DNA from: Podarcis raffonei
Taxonomy: Eukaryota > Chordata > Lepidosauria > Squamata > Lacertidae
Assembly: GCF_027172205.1 (NCBI RefSeq)
Contig: NC_070619.1
Location: forward strand, 878,001-942,000
DNA: 64,000 bases
Direction of reading: 5' to 3'
In this document: positions 1 through 9,485 of the stretch, piece after piece
Position numbering within the stretch: the first letter of the stretch is position 1
Layout of the letters: each line of letters begins with the position of its first letter
Program-made: the position numbers and the translations under genes
Notes under the pieces: generated by a model
What the model saw: the letters and a program-made list of their open reading frames with translations, nothing else
Database searches by the model: none
Told to the model about the DNA's origin: nothing

Positions 1-420
1 TGACATAGCCTGTGGACATAAAATATACAATAAAAGGATTTCATCAAAATGTTAGGCACCCATAATAAAAAAGGACAAGCCCAAGGAGTAAAAAGAGGCA
101 AAGCTGCAATTAAAACATTTGCTTTTGAGGCGGGAGAGCGGGGGGATGCGATTGGTGTCCCTAGGGGGAAAGCCTTTCTGCACATTTTTAGGGCCAAATG
201 CCTCAGAACCTGGGAATTGAGGTAGACTGCCTTTGGACCTGGAGGTTTCACTAGAAGGGCCTGGATGTAGCTCTATCAGGCAAACGTGGGGGGTCCTGGT
301 CCAGCATCCTGTCCTCACAGTGGCCACTCGGGTGGCACCAAAGGGAAGCCCACAAGCCAGCCCTGAATAAAATACCAACTGTCCCCTCCTGTGGTTTCTG
401 GCATTTGGAGGTTAGTAGCC
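1..420. repeat. Intergenic; CR1-related LINE fragment (minus)
   Basis: No gene is seen. Bases 1-180 are AT-rich and look unique. About 180-380 reads on the minus strand like the 3' part of a CR1-clade LINE family that recurs through the window; its marker phrase on + is TCCAGCATCCTG followed by CTCACAGTGGCC. Confidence 0.5.
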
Positions 421-860
421 ACCTTGCTGCATTCCTTTTTCAGGATGCTTACAAGAAAGTCCTTCCCGCAGCGCAGTATCAACCTCTGGAACTCTGCCAC
501 AGGAGGCAGGGACAGCCACCAACTTGGCAAATTCATGGGGGGGGGGCAGATGACTGCTAGCCAGGGTGGCTCTGTTTGCGATTCTTCTGAATCCCAGTTG
601 CTGGAAACTGGAGGAGGGCAGAGCTGCTCTTGTGTTCGAATCCTGCTTGTTGTTTTCCCATCGTGGTTGGCCACTGTGCAGACAGGATGCTGGGATGCAA
701 AATGGACCATTGGCCTGATCCAGCAGCTCTTTGGGTGCTTGCTCTCAATTTTAGGGCCGTGGGTTGGAGCCCCATGTTGGACAGAAATATTCCTGCCTTG
801 CAGGGGGTTGGGCTGGATGACCCTTGAGGTCTCTTCCATCTACAGTCCCATGATTCCTCC
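420..860 (+). repeat. CR1-related LINE 3' fragments
   Basis: Contains decayed C-terminal coding sequence of the CR1 type (a 'GGAACTCTGCCACAGGAGG' stretch matches the LWNSLPQE region seen in other copies), then 'ACAGGATGCTGG'. A CR1 3'-end module follows at about 785-855 (GGGTTGGGCTGGATGACCC). Confidence 0.6.
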
Positions 861-1399
861 ACCTCTTGCCAAGGGAGGGGCAGCTGCAAGTGGCATCAGA
901 TCCACCCACCACTACAAAGGGAAGATGCTCTGGACTGAGTCCATGGCTCTCCCCTCCTGATTTATGTCCTTTAATAGCTCTGTTGCTATTGGTTGCGCAG
1001 GAAGAAGGGATGGAGGGGGTAGAGAGTTTGTTGCCATGGCAACCGCCTGGGTGGAAGAGATGCTGTTTCAAAGCATCCCCAGGCTGGACCACCAGGGACT
1101 CGCCTCACCTGCCACACCTGTGCAGACATCCTTTGCCACCTTCCTTACTGACAAAGGGTTCCCTGTCTGTGCAGGCCGGCTTAAGCAAAGGAAGGGGGAG
1201 CTTCTTGAGCTCATTGATAGGGGCTTCCTTGGGAGTAATGGATCAGGTTCAGAAGCAATGCTTTGGGGAGGTGTGTGTCTGTGTGTTTGAATCCAGACTG
1301 ACTAGCTTTAAAAGTCGGAGGTAGCCCTTTGGAGATGTAAAAACCCCTGATAGAATTTCTGGGCAGCCCATTCTGACTGGAAGCTGCGCTCAAGAAGAC
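861..1399. other. Intergenic stretch, nothing recognised
   Basis: Open frames here are short and unlike any family I know. No repeat signature, promoter or RNA gene was identified. Confidence 0.4.
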
Positions 1400-2310
1400 C
1401 AGGTTGGCGAAGGTGGATCTAACCCATTAATCGGTGGAGCCTTCAGGTTGCCCCATTTAATTCTGCATTGCCTCAATCTCAATGATTGTGTCATCTTTAC
1501 AAACAACCTGGGCAAAGGAGTCGAGGGGATGCTCATTGAATCTGCAGACAGCTCCAAACGGGGAGGGGGAGTGAATGCCGCAAAAAACAGTATAAAAATG
1601 ACTGGAGACTTGGGCTCAAACTAACAAAACGAATTTTCAAAGGGACAAATGTCAGGTTTGGCACTTGGGCTGGAAGAACCAGATGCATAAATGTAGGAAG
1701 GGGGACACCTGGTTTGCCAGTAGTACATGGGGAAAGGATCTAGAAGTCTTGGTGAACCACAAGCCGAACGTGCGTCAACAGTGTGATGCAGCAGCAAAAA
1801 AAGAGCTAAGACTATTCTCGATTGCATCAAGAGAAGTCATAGTGCCACTCTATTCTGCCTTGGTCAGGTCACACCTGGAATACTGTGTCCAGTTCTGGGC
1901 ACCACAATTTAAGGAGGAAATTGCCAAACAAACATGCTGGAATGTGAGCAGAGGATGATGGCGAAGCCTGAGGAGGAGCAGTTGAGGGAGTTGGGTATGT
2001 TGAGCTCAGGGGCTGTCACATGGAAGAGGGAACAAGCTTGTTTTCTGCTGCTCTGGAGGGCAGGACTTGAACCCCTGGCTTCAAGTTACAAGAAAAGAGA
2101 TTCTGACTCCACATCAGGAAGAACTTTCTGACAGTAAGAGCTGTTCAAGAGCGGAACGGTGGTGGACTCTCCTTCCTTGGAGATCTTTGAGCAGAGGTTG
2201 GACGGCCATCTGTCAGGGATGCGTTTGCTGAGATTCCTGCCTCGCAGGGGGTCTGGATGGCCCTTGGGGGCCCTTCCAATTTTGCAATTCTACAATTCTA
2301 TTCTGTGATC
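1400..2310 (+). repeat. CR1 LINE, 3' end of ORF2 and 3' UTR
   Basis: Old CR1 copy. Broken frames give [19 protein letters not shown] (C-terminal CR1 ORF2) at about 1840-1910. The 3' UTR ends near 2310 with the CR1 octamer-like ATTCTA repeats. Many stops and frameshifts show it is long dead. Confidence 0.8.
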
Positions 2311-2748
2311 TAACCCAGGGCTCCGCACTGCATCACTGCTGACCATCACAGGCATTCATTGTCTTAGCAGAACAAGTTCTAGTTTCACACAGGAGATGAC
2401 GAACCGCCTTCCTCTGCCAAGCAAGTTCTTCGTGTTGTGGGTTGGTTTCTTTTTTTAACTGCACCTGCTGTTTTTCTGAGCTTCCTCCTTCTGGCCTGCT
2501 TTTTGCAACTTGGGCTTTTTCCGTCTTCTGAGGCCTGCAGTGCTGAGGTGAGCCTTGCAAGGACGCAGGATGCCACCTGGATCAACACAAACCCTTGATC
2601 TTGGGGATGCAGCTCTGGAAGACGAGGCTCAGTCCTGCCTTAGGCCAAGTTGGGGGGGGGTGCGTTTGCATGTCGGATTGAAGTGTAAGCCACGCAGGCT
2701 GTTATGCCACTGGTGTGGATGGAGAGATCCATCATAGGGCTGCTGTGA
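2311..2748. other. Intergenic stretch, nothing recognised
   Basis: No gene, RNA or clear repeat was recognised here. Confidence 0.4.
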
Positions 2749-2900
2749 GCCTGGATAGCTCAGTTGCGTGGAGCCTGGTGCTGACAATACCAAAGTCGCA
2801 GATTCGATCCCCACACGGGACAGCTGCACATTCCTGCTTGCAGGGGGTTGGACTGGATGACCCTTGGGGACCCCTTTCAACTGTACAATTCTGTGATTTC
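2749..2900 (+). repeat. SINE: tRNA-Ile head with CR1 tail
   Basis: The head resembles tRNA-Ile(AAT): GGATAGCTCAGTTG (A box), GGTGCTGACAATACCAA (anticodon arm region) and GATTCGATCCCC (B box), then CGGGACAGCTG. It runs straight into the CR1 3' end (GGGGGTTGGACTGGATGACC ... ATTCTGTGATT). A CR1-mobilised SINE is the simplest reading. Confidence 0.7.
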
Positions 2901-2969
2901 TTGGTGGTTCCTGGGGGGCCAGAAATGGGGTGGCTCCTCCTCTCTCGCACATAGGTCAGGTTCAATAGC

Positions 2970-3050
2970 TGAGATTCCTGCCTTGCGGGGGGGGCGGGTT
3001 GGCTAAATGACTCTCAGGGTTCCTCCCAAACCTACAATTCTATGATTCTA
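2970..3050 (+). repeat. CR1 3'-end module
   Basis: Decayed CR1 terminal module ending in ACAATTCTATGATTCTA, directly upstream of the FCHO1 promoter region. Confidence 0.65.
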
Positions 3051-3189
3051 AGCCCCCCCCCCCATTTTGTAGTTCTTGGGGAGGGGTTTTTATATTGTTG
3101 GCTTTGTGCAGTTGGACAGAGATGCATTTTTGGCCTCTCTCCCTACGCTGCCCCCCAGCCCCAAAACGACAGTTTACAAGCAGGTGAAA

Positions 3190-3420
3190 AGGATGCGGCC
3201 TCTTTAAATATGCAAATGAGCTTCCCGGGGGGGCGAGGCTAGCCCAGAAGCCGCGTTTGCTGGCGGGCGGGGCAGCCAATCCGGAGCCAGCCTCCTTTCC
3301 TCCTCGGAGCCCCGCCCCTTTCCTCCTCCTCCTTGCAGCGCGGGGGGGGCAGCCTTTTCTCCTCCCCCCTTCTCCCCTCCCCCCTTTTTTGCAAAAACGA
3401 AAGAGGGGAGCGGAGCAGGT
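3190..3420 (+). promoter_or_regulatory. FCHO1: Candidate FCHO1 promoter, GC-rich
   Basis: No TATA box at a usual place. Visible elements are an octamer ATGCAAAT at 3210-3217, a GC box GGGCGGGG at 3264-3271, a CCAAT box at 3276-3280, a second GC box on the opposite strand (CCCGCCCC) near 3311-3318, and long C/T tracts after 3320. It precedes a good splice donor at 3448 and is the only strongly CpG-rich block upstream of the FCHO1 start codon. The octamer is a known site for Oct-1/Oct-2, which would suit lymphocyte expression. Promoter status is inferred. Confidence 0.5.
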
Positions 3421-3447
3421 GCCGGGGATGCCGAGGGGCGGAAGCAG
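3330..3447 (+). other. FCHO1: FCHO1 exon 1 (non-coding, candidate)
   Basis: The 3' end is set by the donor AAGCAG|GTCAGT (intron starts 3448); the 5' end is a guess. The exon would be 5' UTR. It holds an ATG at 3428 which, after splicing to exon 2, opens a 38-codon upstream frame that overlaps the main start out of frame. Other first exons may exist. Confidence 0.4.
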
Positions 3448-3907
3448 GTCAGTGCATTTGCCCCCCCCCCCGGCCTGGTATTATTATCACCCACCTTTTG
3501 CACACCCATGCAGGGTTTTTTTTGGGGGGGGGCAGCAGCTTTGCAAGAAAACTGCCCATGCAAGAATTTCAAAGATCGGGGGTGGCGGGGGTGGATCCGG
3601 CCCCCCCAAGACCCCTCTTTGCAATATTTAATTGGGGTGGGGGAGATAAAGAAAAACCCTAATTAGCTGTATCAAGAGGCGGACGCTGTGGGTTAATTTT
3701 TAGGGGGTGGGGGAAGCTGCTCCCAAATTTCTTGGTTCTGATCCAGCACACACAGCGCCAAAAAATTAGAATCCCACCGTGGGAGAAAAACAATTACGGT
3801 AATATATATTTTCCATTGCATGTTTGCAGGGCATTGCATGAACTTGCCTGATGCGTTGTTGTGGCTTGGACGAAGGTGTTGTTATTCATGAGAATGGAGA
3901 AGGAAGC
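3448..3907. other. FCHO1 intron 1, 5' part
   Basis: G-rich just after exon 1, then unremarkable. No exon or repeat family recognised. Confidence 0.4.

Positions 3908-3963
<56 letters not shown>
3908..3963 (+). repeat. (AAT)n microsatellite
   Basis: About 18 uninterrupted ATA/AAT units in intron 1. Confidence 0.95.
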
Positions 3964-3964
<1 letters not shown>

Positions 3965-4446
3965 TTTTGGAAGGTGCATTTCCTGAGAAAAGTGTGTGTG
4001 TGTGTGCAAATTATATATATGTGTGTGCATGTAAAAAATGTCTGTGGGTGCTGTCTGTGGCCAAGCCATGTCTGGCTGCGTAGCTAAAGGGAGACAGGTC
4101 GAGATCCTGCAAAAATAAGGCAGTGATGGAGGGCCAGCTGCACCTGAGAAAGGGGTGTGTGGAGGGGGCAGTTCAGGCTGGGTCAGGATCCCATTTGCAA
4201 AGGCCTGAAATGGTCACGATGCTGCTGTTCTGGCTTTGGACCTGTGCCAACTCGTCCGCCTTTCTCCATTGCACGAGACGCACAGCACCCGGTCAGGATT
4301 GGCTCCTCATCCTGCCCACCTTTTGGCCCTTGGCAAATGCCAAAACTGGTGTCAGAAGGACGGAGGTGGGGATGCTTTTTCTGCAAGCCATCCTGCCAGG
4401 CGGCCAAGCACCAGTTGCTCCTTTCTGGGGAACAAAATGGGGGAAG
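3964..4446. other. Intron 1 stretch, nothing recognised
   Basis: A short TG-rich patch near 3994-4027; otherwise no recognised feature. Confidence 0.4.
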
Positions 4447-4560
4447 TAATAAGAATAAGAATAAGAATAAGAATGTGGTTTCCCCAGCCACTTCTGGGCG
4501 GCTTCCTGCAAAATACAAAAACATCCATAAAATATCAAACCTTAAAATGAGCGCAGGTGC
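4447..4560 (-). repeat. L2 LINE 3' end with (AATAAG)n tail
   Basis: Minus-strand L2 terminus. On + it reads as the simple tail (AATAAG)4 followed by GGTTTCCCCAGCCACTTCTG, the L2 3' consensus seen at several other sites. Confidence 0.65.
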
Positions 4561-5308
4561 ACCCTCGAACCTCTTTTCCTTCCCTGCTCCTTACCTGGAC
4601 AGGTAATTTTTGCAGGAACCTCTCCCAGGCCAGATTTGCTGCAAGGAAGAAACCTTTGTCTTCCTTATCTCTCTACCACCTCGATGGAATATATTTATGC
4701 AGATATATATATTTTCTGTGTGTGTGAACAGGTGGCTTTTTTCGGGCGGGGGGGGGGGAGGCAGGGCACCTGTCCCCCCAGGTGCGCAATGTTTGCTAGG
4801 CCCTGTCTGCAGTGGGGGGGTCAAAGGTCTGGTCTTGCCTCTGCAGAAGCACAGGCTGGAGTAAATATACATATATATCCTTAAACTGTGCCAACATCTA
4901 TTCTTTTATTGATAAGGATTTTCTTATATTGCTTTATAAAGCTGTTGTAATCGTAGGTGAAAACTGAACTGAAAACTGTAAAACTGGCGTGCAGAATAAG
5001 TCCAATTGCACATCGGTTAAAACAACCGATTCCTTTTTATTAGTGTTATCCAATGTAATAAAGGAATGCAAAATCATATAGAAAGTGCCGGGGGGGGGTC
5101 CTAGTCCTCATAGAAATCTCAAATTACGCCTAATTTTCTCAGTGAGTGACAGCGACCAAGTGCTCCGTGTAAGATGTTGGGTTTGTTTCCCCCTGAGTTG
5201 CTATTTGAGCTGTTGAGATCCAAGATGAGACCAATTATTTTGAGAATTGGTATCGTAAAAAAACAATCTGTTAATTCTGGGCAACAAACGATAGTTTCTC
5301 GGATAAGG
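4561..5308. other. Intron 1 stretch, nothing recognised
   Basis: AT-rich, with C runs at 4770 and 5090. No coding or repeat signature that I can name. Confidence 0.4.
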
Positions 5309-5490
5309 ATAAGCCTTAAAGACCAACTAAGTTAGTTCTTGGTATGAGCTTTCGTGTGCATGCACACTTCTTCAGATACACACGAAAGCTCATACCAAGA
5401 ACTAACTTAGTTGGTCTTTAAGGTGCTACTGGAAGGAAAAAAAAATTTTGTTTTGACTATGGCAGACCAACACGGCTACCTATCTGTAAT
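5309..5490. repeat. Dispersed repeat with perfect 45-bp inverted arms
   Basis: Arms 5314-5358 and 5379-5423 are perfect reverse complements around a 20-base spacer. The right arm continues into GGTGCTACTGGAAG ... CAGACCAACACGGCTACC (to about 5485). The same family occurs at 24537-24637 plus 24891-24945. I do not know the family; a retroelement terminus (possibly Penelope-like) is a guess. Confidence 0.8.
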
Positions 5491-5559
5491 CGGATAAGGA
5501 TGATCATTCCTGCGGAAATTGAACCCCCGAAATTTCGCACCAACTTACATTCCCACCAC

Positions 5560-5640
5560 AAGTGACATAGGATTGCAGAGTTGGCAGGGACCCTGAGGGT
5601 CATCCAGCCCAACCCCCGGCAATGCAGGAATTGCAGCAAA
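5560..5640 (-). repeat. CR1 3'-end module
   Basis: Reads GTTGGCAGGGACCCTGAGG then CATCCAGCCCAACCCC on +, the reverse complement of the CR1 terminus. Confidence 0.75.
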
Positions 5641-5869
5641 ATTGAGGGACTTTGTGGTGCCAGTACTTATCTTGGGGTCGCTCCTTTTGGGGTGACGGTC
5701 ACTGGAGCATTGGGGGGGGGGCTGCTTATTTTATGACTTTGCTTTAAACAGATCTGTATCCTGAGGATCTGATGGAACAGATCTTGTTGTTCATTTCCAT
5801 GGCAACGCCTCCCCTTGAGATAGTGAAATAAAACTGCATATTAAAATACAGTTTTGGAAGACACCATCA
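5641..5869. other. Intron 1 stretch, nothing recognised
   Basis: No feature recognised. Confidence 0.4.
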
Positions 5870-6345
5870 ACCCAGATTGGGAACTGGATCAGACCCTCAC
5901 TCCTATGCGGAGGCTGAGGGGTGGGATCAGGCCCAGGGGGAGCCCCATCATGTCCGCCTCACAGTGGCCAAATACCCCACTAACCCTAGGGATCCAGATA
6001 GACTGCCTCTGGGCCTGGAAGTTCCATAATAAGAGCCAGGCTGCTGGATCAGACCCAAAGGAGACCCACTTAGCTCAGCCTCCTGTCCTCATAGTGGCGA
6101 AATGCCCCATATGACCTGGGAATGCATATAGACTGCCTCTGGGCCTGGAGGCTCCATGAGGACATAATAAGAGCTGGACTGATGGATTAGACCCAAAGGG
6201 GGCCTGTCTAGCCCAGCACCCTGTTCTCACAGTGGCCGACTAGATGGCCCTTGGGTCCCTTCCAACTCTATGACTCTATGAAACCCGCATGCAGGATCCG
6301 AGCACAAGAGCCGCGCTTCCCTCCTGTGGTTTCCAGCAAATGGCA
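5870..6345. repeat. Imperfect tandem array, unit about 125 bp
   Basis: Three imperfect copies of a unit containing ATAGACTGCCTCTGGGCCTGG, ATAAGAGC, GGATCAGACCCAAAG and CTCACAGTGGCC follow one another. Single copies of parts of this unit occur near 230, 6525, 9030, 42600, 51960 and 53150, so it belongs to a dispersed CR1-related family that was locally amplified. Confidence 0.7.
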
Positions 6346-6354
6346 TCAACAAAC

Positions 6355-6404
6355 ACCCTTCCTTCCTTCCTTCCTTCCTTCCTTCCTTCCTTCCTTCCTT
6401 CCTT
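6355..6404 (+). repeat. (TTCC)n microsatellite
   Basis: About 12 tetranucleotide units. Confidence 0.95.
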
Positions 6405-6519
6405 TGGCCCCTGCAGGTTTGCCTCTCCGTCCGGCTTGGACATGTCAATAAGGCCAAGTGAGTCGCCTGGGGCGATTCCTTCTCCTTGCGCAAGGCAGGC
6501 GACCTCTGCGACCGGCCTG

Positions 6520-6970
6520 GGGTCTCCTAAGAAAGAGCCTGCTGGATTGGACCCCAAGGGGGCCCACCTAGCCCAGCCTGCTGCTCAAATGCCGCTAAGA
6601 ACCTAGGAATCCAGATAGACTGCTTGTGGACCTGGAAGATCCATGAGAAGAGCCAGATAGTGGGATCAGAGCCAAAGGGGGCGCAGCCGAGGGAGAAGAG
6701 GATGCTGGACTGGATAGTCCCCCTTCGGCCTGATCCCAGCAGTCGGGCTCCTGGCTTGGAGAGGGTTGGGCTAGATGACCCTTGGGTGTCCCTTCCAGTT
6801 CTGTGCTTTGGAAGAACTTCCTGGCAGAAAAATCTGCAGAGGTTGGGGGAGGCCATCTGTCAGGGATTCTTCAGCTGAAATTCCTGCATTGCAGCGGGTT
6901 GGACTGGATGACCCCTAGGGTTCCCTTCCAACTCTTACCATCCTTCAATTCCAAAATTAAATTGCCCTAA
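6520..6970 (+). repeat. CR1-related fragments
   Basis: Holds another copy of the 125-bp-type unit (6525-6650), then two CR1 3'-end modules at about 6750-6800 and 6880-6955 (GGGTTGGACTGGATGACCCC). Confidence 0.65.
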
Positions 6971-7324
6971 CCCATGCAACCCTCCCCCCCCCCCCGTTGC
7001 AGGATGTGCATTTATTTACTTTTTAAAATTTAATCTCTGGACGCCCTCCGGGGAGATCCCTTTCCTGCTTATTGGAGGGTCTGGCGGCTGATATTTGTCA
7101 CCGTTGCAAAAAAGGCAATTAACAAGAAGCCGTTAAAACACACAAATTAGCTGCGTTTGCAAGGGAGGTTGTGGAGCGTGGCTGCAGAACCACAAGGATT
7201 TTCAACGCTCCCTTATCTCCACTTCTGTTTCTCTGCTTTCGGTGTTGCAGAAATACAGAAGCAAAACTGGAACTGGGTTCGAATCACCTGCTCTCCCTTT
7301 ATTTGCCTGTGTTCCCCACCCCAG
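6971..7324. other. Intron 1 stretch, nothing recognised
   Basis: No feature recognised apart from a run of C at 6984-6997. Confidence 0.4.
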
Positions 7325-7405
7325 GGTGCTTTCCCGAGAGATCCTTTGTGTGCAGGAAGTGAGAATATGAGCCTTCAGAGAGGGCAGACTTCCCTCCGAC
7401 AAAGG
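7325..7405 (+). other. Possible alternative non-coding FCHO1 exon
   Basis: An acceptor-like tract (TGTTCCCCACCCCAG|G) and a donor-like GG|GTGAGT enclose 81 bases without an open frame joining to exon 2. This is splice-site pattern only, with no homology support. Confidence 0.15.
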
Positions 7406-8197
7406 GTGAGTGGCAGGACGGTTTTCTCTGCAAAATGCACACTCCTGGGCCGACTTTGCAGGAGGTTGACAGTACTGGGGAGGGGAGATGAGTGGTTAGA
7501 GCAGGATGCCTGGGTCCCCTCTCTTTTAGCACGAGAGGAGGGGTGGCACGTGCTCTGGCTTGCAAATGTCAGCTGTTTAAAATCTAGGGTGGGTCCTGGG
7601 TTCAGGTTCAAACCTCAGTTTGCTAAAGGGCAGCAACAAACGCGGCCATTTTCTCTTGCAATTCTTCCGTTTCCTGTGCTTTCTTTTCTGTTTCCATCCG
7701 GCGCTGGAGGGTGAAACGGCCTTTGCAGGATGTCTGCATTTCAGGGAGGGGAAGGAGAAGTTGTGCTCTCTCCGAAGGGGGGTAAGGAAGGCCAGGCGCC
7801 TGGGCTCCCGAGAGAGCCACCCGCCCGTCGCAGTTCGGGAGTCAGATCTGGGAGAGACCAGGGTTCGAATCCCCCTGCTCGCCTCGCTGGGCCTGCCTTG
7901 CAGGGTTGTTGAAGGGCCCAATGAGGAGAGGGAGGAGGAGAACCCCCCCCCGGAGAAATGCCATCTATAGATCAGTTAAGGAAAGGGCTTTTCATAGGGC
8001 TGTAGCATTTTTAATATCTGGATTTTTAAAAAATTGTGGGGTTTTTTTTAGTATTGTTTTAATTCTCTCACATTTTATTTCATTTTCCTATGCTGCTTTT
8101 CATTTGCATGGATCACAAACTGCAAACAATAACAGAACAGAACATTACCTTTAAATGGTGATCTTTCATATGTTTTTTTGCGTCTGATTCATGTTTA
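7406..8197. other. Intron 1 stretch, nothing recognised
   Basis: Open frames on both strands here look like chance GC-rich frames. No repeat family was recognised. Confidence 0.35.
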
Positions 8198-8456
8198 CCG
8201 TATTTTTCGCTCTATAAGACGCACCAGACCACAAGACGCACCTAGTTTTTGGAGGAGGAAAACAAGGAAAAAAATATTCTGAATCTCAGAAGCCAGAACA
8301 GCAAGAGGGATCGCTGCGCAGTGAAAGCAGCAATCCCTCTTGCTGTTCTGGCTTCTGTGATAGCTGCGCAGCCTGCATTCGCTCCATAAGACGCACACAC
8401 ATTTCCCCTTACTATTTAGGAGGGAAAAAGTGAGTCTTATAGAGCAAAAAATACGG
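8198..8456. mobile_element. 259-bp MITE with TA target site
   Basis: Terminal inverted repeats read CCGTATTTTTCGCTCTATAA at the left end and, reversed, at the right end, flanked by TA at 8196-8197 and 8457-8458. Inside, arms 8287-8317 and 8327-8357 pair 30/31 around a 9-base loop. TA flanks suggest the Tc1/mariner group. It is non-autonomous, with no transposase frame. Confidence 0.8.
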
Positions 8457-8458
8457 TA

Positions 8459-8610
8459 ATTTAATTTGTCATAAGCCGCCCTGAGAACCAGCCTGGGGGA
8501 AAGGGCGGAATAGAAATTGATGTGATAAGATAAGATAAGATAGAATCAAAGAGTTGGAAGGGTCCCCAAGGGTTATCTAGCCCAACCCACCTCAGCATGC
8601 AGAGAATGTG
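8459..8610. repeat. LINE/SINE tail (+) next to CR1 3' module (-)
   Basis: 8462-8530 is a retroposon tail of the type CATAAGCCGCCCTGAG ending in (GATAA)n. 8534-8600 is a minus-strand CR1 3'-end module (GAGTTGGAAGGGTCCCC). Confidence 0.6.
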
Positions 8611-8704
8611 GAGCAACATTTCCCCCCCCCCACCTGCCCCCTGGTTGGGGAACTTCCGCCCAGCTTGCAGGAGAGATCTTTGCATGCTCCCTGATAAAAG
8701 AGGA

Positions 8705-8828
8705 TTGGGTGGTGCTGATAATGCCAAGGTTGCAGGTTCGGTTCCTGTAAGGGACAGCTGCCTATTCCTGCATTGCAGGGGGTTGGGCTGGATGACCCTC
8801 AGGGTCCCTTCCAACTCTACGATTTGAT
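8705..8828 (+). repeat. SINE: tRNA-Ile head (5' truncated) with CR1 tail
   Basis: GGTGGTGCTGATAATGCCAA and GCAGGTTCGGTTCC match the anticodon arm and B box of the tRNA-Ile-headed family, followed by GGGACAGCTG and a CR1 terminus. Confidence 0.7.
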
Positions 8829-8879
8829 GGGACAAAACCATGGAGCCAGAGAAGGCTGTTGCTGGCTGTTAGCTACAGT

Positions 8880-9230
8880 AGCTCTGTTGTGCTTCCACTG
8901 TTTCTTCCTTGCTGGAAACCACAGGAAAGGGAGAGTTGCTCTTGCGTTCGAATCCTGCTTGCTCAGTTTCCCTTTGCGGCACCTGGTTGTCCACATTGAG
9001 GACAGGATGGTGGGCTATGTGGCCCGATTCAGCAGCCTCGCTCCTTGTGGGGCCTCCGGGCCCAGAGGCAGTCTATCTGGGCCCCCAGGTTCCTTGGGGT
9101 ATTTGGCTGCTGCAAGGTCTGGACACTGAGCTTGAAGGGTCTGATACATCCTCTCCTTAGCTTCTTGTGAAGCCTCCAGGCCCAGACCTCGCTGAGGACT
9201 AGGGGCTTGTCTCTGGCGCTCAAGGCGAGG
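8880..9230 (+). repeat. CR1-related LINE fragment
   Basis: Contains CTGGAAACCACAGGAAAGGG, CGAATCCTGCTTG and GAGGACAGGATGGTGGG, then a degenerate copy of the 125-bp-type unit (CCCAGAGGCAGTCTATCTGG). Confidence 0.6.
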
Positions 9231-9411
9231 CGGAGGCAGCTGCCGGTGGGGCTGTCATGCCCTGAGCCTTCCTCGCACGTCTTCCTCCCGATTCCAGCCT
9301 TCGTCAGCCTGAGGTTGTTTTAGACCACGACTCCCACCATCCCCAGTTCATCCCAGTGCTCTCTGTGTGTGTCATTTTTCCTGGTTACTTCCAATCTCTT
9401 TTGCATTCTAG

Positions 9412-9458
9412 GTTTCCAAAAGCTGAGGCGAAGGGGGCTTCCATCCTGGGCTGGCAGC
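9412..9458 (+). other. FCHO1: FCHO1 exon 2, 5' UTR part
   Basis: The exon begins after the acceptor CTCTTTTGCATTCTAG at 9411. The 47 bases before the ATG are untranslated. Confidence 0.75.
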
Positions 9459-9485
9459 ATGTCTTATTTCGCGGAGCATTTCTGG
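9459..9485 (+). CDS. FCHO1: FCHO1 exon 2, coding part (residues 1-9)
   Basis: ATG at 9459 gives MSYFAEHFW, the family's usual start. Donor TGG|GTAAGA. It ends in phase 0. Confidence 0.93.

Noticed and set aside
3204-3662. Overlapping open frames near the FCHO1 promoter
   Set aside because: GC-rich low-complexity frames (Pro/Gly runs) on both strands with no homology.
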